Position numbers and translations under genes: made by a program. Shown piece by piece: positions 10,304-22,300 of a stretch of DNA of 64,000 nt. Position 1 is the stretch's first letter. The number at the start of each line of letters is the position of its first letter. Origin of the DNA: Megaleporinus macrocephalus (Eukaryota > Chordata > Actinopteri > Characiformes > Anostomidae); NCBI GenBank assembly GCA_021613375.1, contig CM038709.1, positions 38,585,656 to 38,649,655 on the forward strand, written 5' to 3'. Under the pieces are notes generated by a model. The model had not been told where the DNA came from. It was given only the letters and a program-made list of their open reading frames with translations, and ran no database searches.

Positions 10304-13300
10304 GTGACTTCTCTTCATCTTTTTCTTTTGTAATCCTGCTTAGATAGCTGGCATGCCTCATTTCTAGGTGAAGGACAACACTGGTCCTGAAACTGAAAAG
10401 AGACATTTCAGTTGACCAGTTTTTCTACTTTAGTGAGGAAATGGGAGGAGAATTATAAAAAGTAGGGGAAAATCAGGGAAAGCTGATTTGACATTACGGA
10501 AACATTGTTACATGGTGTAAAAGTTTCAGACAGTTACACTTTATAACTATAATATTTTACAATATGATAATATCACAATACTCCAAGACATTATCACAAT
10601 ACACGTATATATACAACGTGATATGTAGTTTTTTTTTTGTAGTAATAGAATCTGCAGTGCCTCATATAATACTACTACTACTACTACTAGTACTACTACT
10701 ACTAATAATAATAATAACAATAATAATAACAGCAATGTGCCATGGTGGTGTAGTGATTAGCACTGTCGCCTTACAGCAAGATGATTTGGGTTTGATTCCT
10801 GGTTCGGGCCAATCTGGTTGATTGGTGAGTGTGTGTTGGCCATGTGATGGACTGGTGACCTGTTCATGTTGAACCCCACCTTTGCCTGATGAAGCTGGGA
10901 TTGATTTCTCACTAGCGCAAGATAATGGATAGATGGATAATTCTATTATAAAATAATCCTAGAGTGACAGTTATTTTTATTCATTGTTTCACAAACTGCA
11001 CTGCACTAAATCTAGTTATACATGACTACTTAAGTGGTTGTAATTAAACACAGTGTCAGTACTGACAATATCCACAATATCCAGAAAGCACACTGTAATA
11101 TAATTTATCACAGTAACAATAACTAATTGTTATATTGACCACCCCTAATCAGAGGGTTGACCTGGAACCCCATATTTTCCTGATTTTTTTATGTTAAAGT
11201 CCACATAAACAAGTGCAGCATAGTTTGTGTAGATTTGAAAATTATATAGTCACTGTCCAAAGAAAAACATGTATCTTAATTGTTGTTAATCTTTATTTTC
11301 TTGTAACAGTTAAAAATGTGTAAAAATGTAAAAGTTTCATGATGAACAGACCAATAGAAATGCTCCATGATAGCTTGGAATAATTCTGGTTCCATTGACT
11401 TACAGTAAATTTAAGTTTTTTTGTTCTCTCCTGTAAAGTTTTTGAGGTACTTGTTTTCCTTTGGAGAGGAATGAAATATAAAATGTTGTGTGTATATGTA
11501 CCACACCTGCCTCTATATGCCTAATAATTTTGTTTTATCTTTGTGTCTTTTACCTGGATATGGTGCAAAAAGTCGGTCTCTGAAACACACAAAGGTATGT
11601 TTAACTAATATTTTTTATATTGTAATTTATTAATGATTCACATGCAGCATGTGTATTTATCATAAAATGTGCTTAAGTTGAAATATAGTCAATTTGTCTC
11701 AGGAAATAAAGAGGCCACTGGTGCTCAGGACCTGCTCATCTGCACCACCGAGTCCGCAGATAAGGATACCCTCACAATGTATTTTGAGCAGTTCACCGAG
11801 CATGCTGAAATCACAAAACATGGAAAAGATAGTTGGATCCTAAAAGCAGCCAACCAGTCAGGTAAACATAGCCATGAGATGTTGTATGACAGAAACCTCA
11901 AGAGACATTTTCGCCTTTGTTAGGAAATTAGGACTGTTGTTTTTTAGCAGAGGGAAACCCTCAGTGCCTTCTAGGTCTTCAGAGAAGTCCTCATGATTTC
12001 TGTGATTACACATCTGTATAATAAAATCCTTATTATTCTCAAGTTTTGGTTAGAAAAATGAAAGATTTTTGTTTGTTGTGGTGTCTCTGCATGGGCTTCG
12101 TCATTGGATAGAACTTGGTGGCCTTGAATGTGAGATTACCAACCATCATAATTAGAAAATGAAAGAGGAATCAATCAGTAAGACCAGTTTGGCCTCTTGG
12201 CCTTTAGGAAGTTTACAAGCCAATGCCTATGTAAATGCTTACATACTATTAGAAACCCACAGGTGTCCATTACAAAGTGTCCATATACCTATACCTAAAT
12301 AGCAATAATTAATGTGATTTCTTTAGATGTACAGAAGATTCTGGAGCAGAAGGAACATGAATTTGGACTTTTGGTGAAGGTGTATAAACAAGAAAAAGTG
12401 TCAGAGAATTGGGACAGACGTCGATTTATCTTAAGCGGGTTTAAAGACACCTGCAAAGGCAAATTAATTACATTGTTCATTGGCAGCTGCAGTCAAAAAG
12501 CAGAACATAGCTGGGAGCTTCTAGATGATGACAGGATTGTGGTCACCTTCAAAGAAGATATTGGTGAGTTCAGAATTATTTGAGAAAGTTACTGATTTAT
12601 GTAAATGAAGTATAATCAGACTATATAACAATCAATGCGCAACTACAACAAATGTAATTAAAGAATGAATTTTAAGAATTTCAGCATAACTAAATAATTT
12701 TATTGTAAACAACAATGTTCAAAGTATATATATATTTTTGTACACTACCAGCCAAACGTTCAGGTACGCTAGCAGCCAAACGTTTTAGTACACTACCACC
12801 CAAACGTTTTAGAACACTACCACCCAAACGTTTTAGATCACTACCACCCAAACGTTTTAGAACACTACCACCCAAACGTTTTAGTACACTACCAGCCAAA
12901 CGTTTTAGAACACTACCAGCCAAACGTTTTAGATCACTACCACCCAAACGTTTTAGAACACTACCACCCAAACGTTTTAGTACACTACCAGCCAAACGTT
13001 TTAGTACACTACCAGCCGAACGTTTTAGAACACTACCAGCCAAACGTTTTAGATCACTACCAGCCAAATGCTTTAGAACACTACCAGCCAAACGTTTTAG
13101 ATCACTACCAGCCACACATTTTAGATCACTACCAGCCAAACGTTTTAGTACACTACCAGCCAAACGTTTTAGATACACTACCAGCCAAACGTTTTAGATA
13201 CACTACCAGCCAAACGTTTTAGATACACTACCAGTCAAACGTTTTAGATCACTACCAGTCAATGTTTTAGTACACTACCAGCCAAACGTTTTAGATACAC

Positions 13301-16300
13301 TACCAGCCAAACGTTTTAGATACACTACCAGCCAAACGTTTTAGTGCACTACCAGCCAAACGTTTTAGTACACTACCAGCCAAACGTTTTAGTACACTAC
13401 CAGTCAATGTTTTAGTACACTACCAGTCAATGTTTTAGATACACTACCAGCCAAACGTTTTAGATACACTACCAGTCAAACGTTTTAGTACACTACCAAC
13501 CAAACGTTTTAGTACACTACCAGTCAATGTTTTAGTACACTACCAGTCAAACGTTTTAATACACTACCAGCCAAACGTTTTAGTACACTACCAGCCAAAT
13601 GTGTTAGTACACTACCAGCCACACATTTTAGATCACTACCAGCCACACATTTTAGATCACTACCAGTCAAACGTTTTAGATCACTACCAGTCAATGTTTT
13701 AGTACACTACCAGCCAAACGTTTTAGATACACTACCAACCAAACGTTTTAGATACACTACCAGCCAAACGTTTTAGATACACTACCAGCCAAACGTTTTA
13801 GTACACTACCAGCCAAACGTTTTAGTACACTACCAGTCAATGTTTTAGTACACTACCAGTCAATGTTTTAGATACACTACCAGCCAAACGTTTTAGATAC
13901 ACTACCAGTCAAACGTTTTAGTACACTACCAACCAAACGTTTTAGTACACTACCAGTCAATGTTTTAGTACACTACCAGTCAAACGTTTTAATACACTAC
14001 CAGCCAAACGTTTTAGTACACTACCAGCCAAATGTGTTAGTACACTACCAGCCACACATTTTAGATCACTACCAGCCACACATTTTAGATCACTACCAGT
14101 TAAACGTTTTAGAACACTACCACCCAAACATTTTAGATCACTAATAGTCAAACGTTTTTGAACATTTTAGCTAACACTGTGTCTCTGTGAGATTTTCTAG
14201 AAGGAAGCATTAAACATTAAACTGCTCTGAACATTTGTTTATGATTTTTCTCTCAGAGTTCTACTTATTAAGTAACGTAAATAATAATCGTACATTTAAT
14301 GCCTCCAGATGGAAACTCGTTCATTAAGAAGTGCACCACCAAAAACCTGAAGGACATGGAGATCGGAGCCTCTTATTTAGAGCTTACAGATTCCATTCTG
14401 GTGGAAGGGGACATGAGCGATATTAAAGAAGACATTCTCAATCTCTACTTTAGCAACAAGAAGAGGAGTGGAGGAGGGGAGGTCAAGTCTTTAATCTGGG
14501 TCAACAAACTCAGAAGTGTGGTCATATGCTTTGAAGAATGTCATGGTAGGTTTTCATGTCATCAATATCGAATCTCATCACTACTGACAGTGCAGGCAAA
14601 TGATTGAGTTACTGTTTGGAATTAAGAGCTATAAAAGCCATATGATTTTTGGCAAACCATTTTACCGCTTTCTACCAGTTCAACAATGTTTGTTGTACAA
14701 ATTAAATGCAACTAGGCAATATTATGCTTGCTTATTTATTTATTAAGGAAAATGATCCAAAATGCCATATCTGTTAGTGGTCAATCAGGAGTGAGTGGCC
14801 ACATTGTTGTATTTACAGAATCTGGAAGGGGGTTCAGACCAGGAAAACATCCAGGAAAGATTGTGTACAAAGGAAATTTAAGACCACCTTCATTAGAGAT
14901 GGAAAGATCCATTAGCTGAGTATTGGTATCTGACGATTTTAAATCAAAATATGTGATGGGTGATCGGCCGATATGTCTCCAGTTTAGCCGGTCCCGAGAG
15001 CCGATCCATGGCGTTTAACAAATGAGCCTAAATTCTGTATTTCCAGCTAACGTTTCATCCAAGAATAGGAGGCGTCCATGAAACCCCCTCCGGCCAGGTC
15101 CCTACAATTCCTATCTGAACCACTTGGTGGAAATACATACCGTTTCATTTTCCAGAGACTGATGAGAGGTTACAGCGTTCACCGCATGCGCTAATAGAAA
15201 ACATGTCGTCTGTCTGGCAGTTTGTTACTGTATGTGACGCAAACTCATCCAGGGCGTTTGGTAAAATGTGTAAAATCAACGTGTCTCGTTGGGGAACCAA
15301 GACAAAGACATTTAATACTACTAATCTGATACGGTTTTAAGAGTACACCACGCGGCTGAGTAGAGTGAGTATCAGCAAACAGCAGAGCTAGCACAAAACT
15401 AATAACCCAGAACACCGTGCAGATCAGATCTGACCGATACTAACAGTACAGCAGCAGCAACAGCCAGAGGGCTAAAGTTAAAAATTACAGCCAGAGTGAT
15501 TGAGTTTATAACGCTAGATAACCATGTTTTAACCATGTGTCATGACTTGCTTGCGCTAATAACTACATGTAGCCCTGCCGTGACATATAGCCCCGCCCTC
15601 GATCGGCTATCAGCGATCCTGCTGAAAGGTGATCGGCAGTCGGAATTAGCCTAAAAAACACTGATCGGTCCATCTCTAACATTTATCCATGTGCAGGACA
15701 GTTTACCAGTTGCAGTTATTGCTATACGAGGGGGTCACTCCAGATATTGAAAACAAGGGTCCACATAGTTTTACCACTCACTTTTATGAAATATTGGATC
15801 ATTTTTAATAAATGAATGACCAAGTATTTGTTTTATCAGGCTGTCTTTATCTACTTTTAGAACTTATGTGAAAATCTGATTATGTTTTAGGTCATTTATA
15901 TGTAGAAAATACAGAAATTGCTAAAGATTTCCCAACTTTCAAGCACCACTGTAAATGTTAAGGACATATTGATTTTTAAACTGAGATTAAAACCATGATG
16001 CATTTGTCCATGGCCTTGGACCATCGACTGGCCCCCAACCCTGACCCCCTGCCACTATTGCTGGTGCAGCCTGTTGAGCACTCATTCATTCAGTTACTGG
16101 CATAACAAAACACATGCAAATCACAATGTTATTTTTTTAAGGGTGGAGTAAGATGTAGGATGTAGATTTTATAAATATTACAATACTACACTTTTGTTGA
16201 TTTAACAAAATCAAAGTCTGAACCAAAGCATGTATTTGGATATTCACTACCGTTTATAAATGTACAGATCGGCATTTCCCCTTGACAGGAAATAAGATAA

Positions 16301-19300
16301 ACTGACCCCAAAACGTTTTACAGGCCAGTAAGTCCTGGTAATGTCATATCCAAAAAAATCAATCAATTAATCAGTATCAATTAGAGCACCAATTTAAATT
16401 TGAGAAAAATATGATTATGCAGGTCAAATTAATTTGAAAGGTATTAATTTGAAATATCAATGGTTGATTTAATTTGAATCTCTCCTCTCCTTCAACAGTT
16501 GCACAACAAGTAGTGGAGCGGAAGCATCGTATTTGTGACACGGATCTCAGTGCTTTGCTGTTTTACCCAAGCCTGCAAAAGGCTTTGACTGGGACGACCC
16601 CTATGCTGTCCAATGTCCCCACCAAGATCAGCATTCCTGTTGATGAGAAGTTGTTCGCTTTCATTGAAAGAAATGAACAGTGCAAAAATGACTTGCAGAG
16701 CCAACTCAAGAAGGTCCATGCTAATGTCATTTTTGACAAGAACATGTCCTCCAGAGAGATAAGCCTAGAGTTGGCTGTGGACAAAGAATCTTTGGCCGCC
16801 CTGCGAGTTGGGCCAACCTGGGAGTCTAAAGCTAAAAGAGCAGCAGATACCATTCTGCATAAGTACAGCACAGCTGAGCTGGCAGTTGAGGTTGAGGTGT
16901 GGAAGAGGGTAGAGAAGGACTGTTGCCAGCTTATCCGTTTGGATGTTGACCTCTCCTTTGAGGAAGCCAGCAGCAAAATTGTAGTAGTAGGTGTGAAAGA
17001 GGCAATGGATGCCATTTTAAACAAGATACAACCCCTTCTTCAGGAAGCAACCGCAGAGGTAGAGATAGAGAGGAACACAGTTGAGAAAGTGATTCCCTTG
17101 GAATCAAAAGAGATGCTTGAGCTTGTTGCAAATCAAGTACATAACAAACTCAGTAGTGAAATTAGTTTTACCAAAGATGAAGGCACCCTGACCATCCGTC
17201 TTAAAGGTCTGACAGATGACGTAAGTGCTGCTGAGAGAGCCATCAGGCAGGCAAAAGACAATCTTGTCCTGCAAAATTTGAGCCTCTCTTCGCATTTGCT
17301 TAATTTTCTGAAGTCCTTGGATCTAAAGAAATTTCAGCAAGACTATTTCATCCCAAGCCAGATCCCAGCTTTCTTTCAGAACAAAGGAGATCTTCTAGGG
17401 ATCCTCCTGGAGAAACAAAACATCAAGGAAGCTGAGCAGAGATTATCAGAGATCCTCAAAGAAGAGGTTGTCCTTGTTACACCTGATCTGACGGCAATGA
17501 TTAAAAGTGAAAGATGGGGGAACGTCTTGAAGACGCTTAAAACTGAAGTGGAGTTGAGCCATAATGCACGTAACGTTAACATTATATCTACAGAAGGAGA
17601 AATTGTAATCTGTGGGTTTGCTGGAGTAGTGGCAGACCTCTCACGAAAGGTGAGAGACTATCTGAAGAACCAGACACCAGCAACCGAAGATATCAATCTT
17701 AAGTCTTTACGTGAGCTTGAGTTTGTTGACTCTTGCATGAACTTGTCAGAAGTTCCAGAAATCCGTGACCTTGGCGTAACCCTACTTGCCTGCATGACAC
17801 AGATTTCCCCGCATTTGAAGGTTACTGCAGCAAAGGAGAAGATCAAAGAAGCAAGAAACTTGGTGAACAAACACGTGTCATCCATTGTCACAGAGACCCT
17901 GACTTATTCGAAAGCAGGAGAGTCAAAGATCATACATAAGAATGAAGCCAATGTGAAGGCCAAGGCCAAAGAGTGGAACTGCAAGATTTACTTGTCAGGG
18001 AAAGCAGCTCCTTCAAAGTGTTACACCCATAATATAAGCAGCTGCCTAACTTTAACAATTGCAGAGGGTGATTTGCTGTGCTATACGGCTGATGCTTTAG
18101 TTTGTCCAATGAATAGTTCTCAGGTTCAATCAGTGTGCAGCAGATTCCAGAAAGAAAAGCAAATTTTGCTTGCTGGTGATGTTATACTTGCTGACACAGG
18201 TGCCCTTCACGGCAAGACTCTCATTTATGCCGTTTTGCCCCAGAGTAACCAGTCTCTGTGCGGTTATTACATGGAATCGGCCGTTCTTCGTAGCCTTCAG
18301 GAAGCAGAATCTAAAAATTGTGCCTCTGTTGGAATGCCAGCGATAGGTTGCGGAACTTTTGGGTTTTCCGTCAAGGAAAGTTGCACCGCAATCAGGGAAG
18401 CAGTACTTAAGTACATCAATGAAAGTTCTGGGAACAGTCTAAAGGACATATATGTGGTGGATTCGAATCCAGCCGTAGTGGAGGAGTTCAACACCTTCAT
18501 TACTCAACTGGTATGTGTTCATTGTGTATATATTTTTTTGCAGTTGAGTTATATTGTTATTAGGAATGCAACAATACGACATGTCATACTATACAGTCAA
18601 GTCACATTAATGGGTGTGTCTCAAAACCTAGTAAGGGGCTACATAGGCAGCATTTTACGTCATAGTATGCGCTCCCGACATGTAGACTGTCCCAATTCTT
18701 AGATACCTGAAACATGCTGTCTACTGAGGAACCTTTTTTGGGCTGAGTTTAAGGAAGCATCAAGCGCTTCCTCAGCCACTAAAGCAATCCCATGATGCAA
18801 CGCAGGCAAATCTACGAGTAATTAAGTTATTTTGATTCTCTCTGGTGTTTTAATGTGTTTCTTGTCTTATAATCACACAAAACAGTATTTTATTATCAAC
18901 TTTATAACGAGCCGTTGACCATTTTGCAGTTTTATACTTGAGCCATTAGCATTTAGGATTAGGATTTTTAAGCCTCAGGCCATTGATTTGGATGCCAGCT
19001 GAACCAGCTGAACCAGCTAAACCACCGGTCGCGTGCTGCAGTGGGCGGGAACAAGCCGTGACGCAGTCTCTCTCTAACTAAATCGTCTCATAAATCTGTT
19101 TTATGAGGAGAGATGAGGAGAGAACTCTGCTACTTAAACAGTTGCCTACATAGACACTCACTAGGTTTTGAGACACACCCATTATGACCACCAGCTTATA
19201 TTCAGAGTAACCGCCATGTGCAGCACGGGCAGCAGCTAGACCGACTGGGACACTCAATTAGGTCCTGGTAGGTTCTCACAAGTATCTGTGAGAGCCATGC

Positions 19301-22300
19301 TGACTGCAGTGCTTTCTCCAGCTGCTGGAGGAGGCATGGTGGAGGATCTATACATCCAACACATCGATTCAGGTGGTTACACAGATGCTCTACCAGGTTC
19401 AAGCCTGGGGTCCAGGCTTGTACTTGGAGGTCTTGGTCATGATCTTCCAACCAATGCTGGACATTTCTAGCCGTGTGACCATGTGCAGCACGGGCAGCAG
19501 CTAGACAGACTGGGACACTCAATTAGGTCCTGGTAGGTTCTCACAAGTATCTGTGAGAGCCATGCTGACTGCAGTGCTTTCTCCAGCTGCTGGAGGAGGC
19601 ATGGTGGAGGATCTATACATCCAACACATCGATTCAGGTGGTTACACAGATGCTCTACCCGGTTCAAGCCTGGGGTCCAGGCTTGTACTTGGAAGTCTTG
19701 GCCATGATCTTCTAACCAATGCCAGACATTTCTAGCCGTGTGAAATGTCACGTTGTCTTACTGGAATAGCGCATCCACCCCCGGGAAGACAATCAAAATT
19801 TATAGGTCCACGTTACCTATATGGATGAAAGTGCCTTTCACATGTATGAGTGGACCTAGAGACTGCCTCAAAAACATTGCCTACACCATAACTCTGCCAT
19901 CTACGAGCTTCCGCTGTCAAAAGTAGGAAGTGGTCTAAAAAATGTGACTCTACTGTGTAGATCTGTACACTGCATTGCAGCATGTTGTATTGTGTCATGT
20001 TATCTTGTGGCTGAGTGTAAACTTTAGCTTGCAGAACACAGCTTGTGTGTAACTTTAGAATATTAAAAGCTCTAGCAAACTAAAAATCATTAACACACCA
20101 CTATGCTGAATCACATAAAATAGAATGTTCAAATGAGTGTTGTGAATCATTATATCTTAATTGGTAAATTAAGACTCTGGATGTATGTGTAGGGCTTTCC
20201 AAATGCAACGACAGCTGTCCATTCAACAAATAGTACCTCTACAGACCCTTTCGATGTCACAATGGGATCAGACACAGAAGGTACCCTCCTGTTATTATTG
20301 TACTTAATGTAACTTAACAACAATGATCACTACCCATTGCATACAGTGGCTTAAATTTAATGTACTTTAATGTATATCTACTTTTGTTTTCTTGTGTATA
20401 AAAAGTGCAAACAGTGACTCTGCAAACAGTGACTCTTTACGGAGTGCAGGTGTCTCTCAAAAAAGGAGACATCACCAAAGAGACAGTGGACATCATTGTT
20501 AACTCCAACAACAAAGATTTAGATCTTAATACTGGTGAGCACTACTTTTGTATTTAATACAAAATGTCCCTTATGATTATGTTTAACTTAATATGATTTT
20601 TATGTGTTAGTAATAGTGTGTTTATGGCTTTCATGTTTTTTAACCTTTGTTTAGGTGTTTCTGGTGCGATTCTGGCAGCGGCTGGGAGATCAGTTGTGGA
20701 TGAATGCAAAAAGCATGGTAATTAATATGGATGCACCTATTTCTCGTTTTTCATTCCCATACTGATGACTTAACGACTCAAATAAATGTAAAATGTCTTT
20801 ATTGTGTAACAAAGCCAAATACAGAACTGTACTGTATAGAGTTAAACCTGTGGTCTGCAACAACACCTGGGAACTTCTTTGGCTACATGAAAATAAGGCT
20901 GAATGTTGTTTCATATCCAACACTCTCAAATCATCTTGTTTACTTGTGCTTAATATTTGATCGTCAATGCAACTCTAGTAAGTAGAGATGGAAAGATCGA
21001 TCGGCTATGTATCTGTATCGGCCGATTTTTAATCAAAATATGCGATCGGCCGATAATTCTCCAATTTAGCCGATCCCGAGAGCCAATCGATGGCGTTAAA
21101 CAAATGAACCTAATTTCTGTATTTCCATATCCGGCCAGGTCCTTGCAATTCCTATCTGAATCGCTAGGTGGAAACACTTACCCTTTCATCCTTTTCACCC
21201 ACAGACTGACTAAAGCGGCGCGCCTCGCGAGAAGAGTTTTCCTTTGCGTTGCGTTCGTCTGGCAGCTTGTTGCCGTGTGTGACACAGACTTATCCACAGC
21301 GTATTTTAAATCTGTAAAATCAACCGTGTCTCGTTGGGGAACCAAGACAAAGACTTTTAACACTACTAATCTGATACGGTTTTTAGAGTACACCCACGGC
21401 TGAATACAGTGAGTATCAGCAAACAGCAGAGCTAGCACAAAACAAACAACCCAGAAACCCAAGCAGACAAGGTACGAACAGTACAGCAGCAGCAATTCAA
21501 GATCTACGTTTAATGATTGCAGATTTTTGTTTAAAATAACAGAGTCTGCATTTAAGGACTGCAGTTTTGACTGCATTAATTTAATTAGCTTTTTTAGTTT
21601 TAAATTAAGGGTCTAAATTTAATGATTGTAGTATTGGCGATATTTGTATGTTTTATTTTGTTTATTTACTTAATTAAAAAAAAATATTATGCTGTTTCAC
21701 ATGAGCTCGTTTAAAATGGTAATAAACCAGTTTATGCTTGCGCTAATAACTACATGTAGCCCTGTTGTGGCATATAGCCCCGCCCTCTATCGGTATTGGC
21801 TATCGGCCGTTCGTGCTGAAAGGTGATTGGCCTCAGAAATGCTGAACGGTCCATCTCTACTAATAACCGATAAACACAAACACAGTACAATGTAATAGGT
21901 ACAATATCCAGTTCCTACCAGTTTTAAGTGACTAACTGCTATATGTAAATGTCAGAACTCAGTTTTCATTGTGGCCATTACTTTTTCAAAGAAATCTGCT
22001 CACTCTTAGACGATCCAATCAAATCCATGCATAATTTTCGCTAATCAGGCTCACGGAGGCCAATCCCAGAATTACTGGGCAAAGGCAAACCTCCTTCTCC
22101 AATCAAATTCATCGTTCAAAAGAAACGCCAGCAGCTTCTTTGTTTTTGTATTTTCGTCTATTCAGTTTACTCAGTAAAGTCTTCTTGAACAGCTACACAT
22201 ACTTTCAGACCCATAGCGTTGAAGAACAGTGAAAGAGTACCTGGGAACCTGTGGACATTTTCAGATCTGAAGCTATAGTGGAGCTTGATGTTCTCATTTC

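Noticed and set aside
11573..11594. Doubt whether the 22-nt micro-exon is real
   Set aside because: I kept it as a feature: without it the frame from exon 2 to exon 4 breaks, and three 22-nt counterparts with the same phases exist in gene 2.
12690..13197. Two overlapping 160-codon open frames on opposite strands with repeated LPAKRF / LKRLAGSV units
   Set aside because: They lie wholly in the 24-bp minisatellite, whose period is a multiple of three and lacks stops. There is no start context, splice evidence or domain.
12739..14160. A CRISPR-like array of short regular repeats
   Set aside because: The monomers are head to tail with no unique spacers, and the genome is a vertebrate.
18511..18702. 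Continuation of the giant exon frame to a stop at 18702
   Set aside because: A good GTATGT donor lies at 18511, the paralogue has its donor at the same place, and the extra frame runs into a MITE.
20957..21576. Overlapping plus and minus open frames of 148 and 132 codons
   Set aside because: Both lie inside a hAT-like element; only a broken BED finger is visible.
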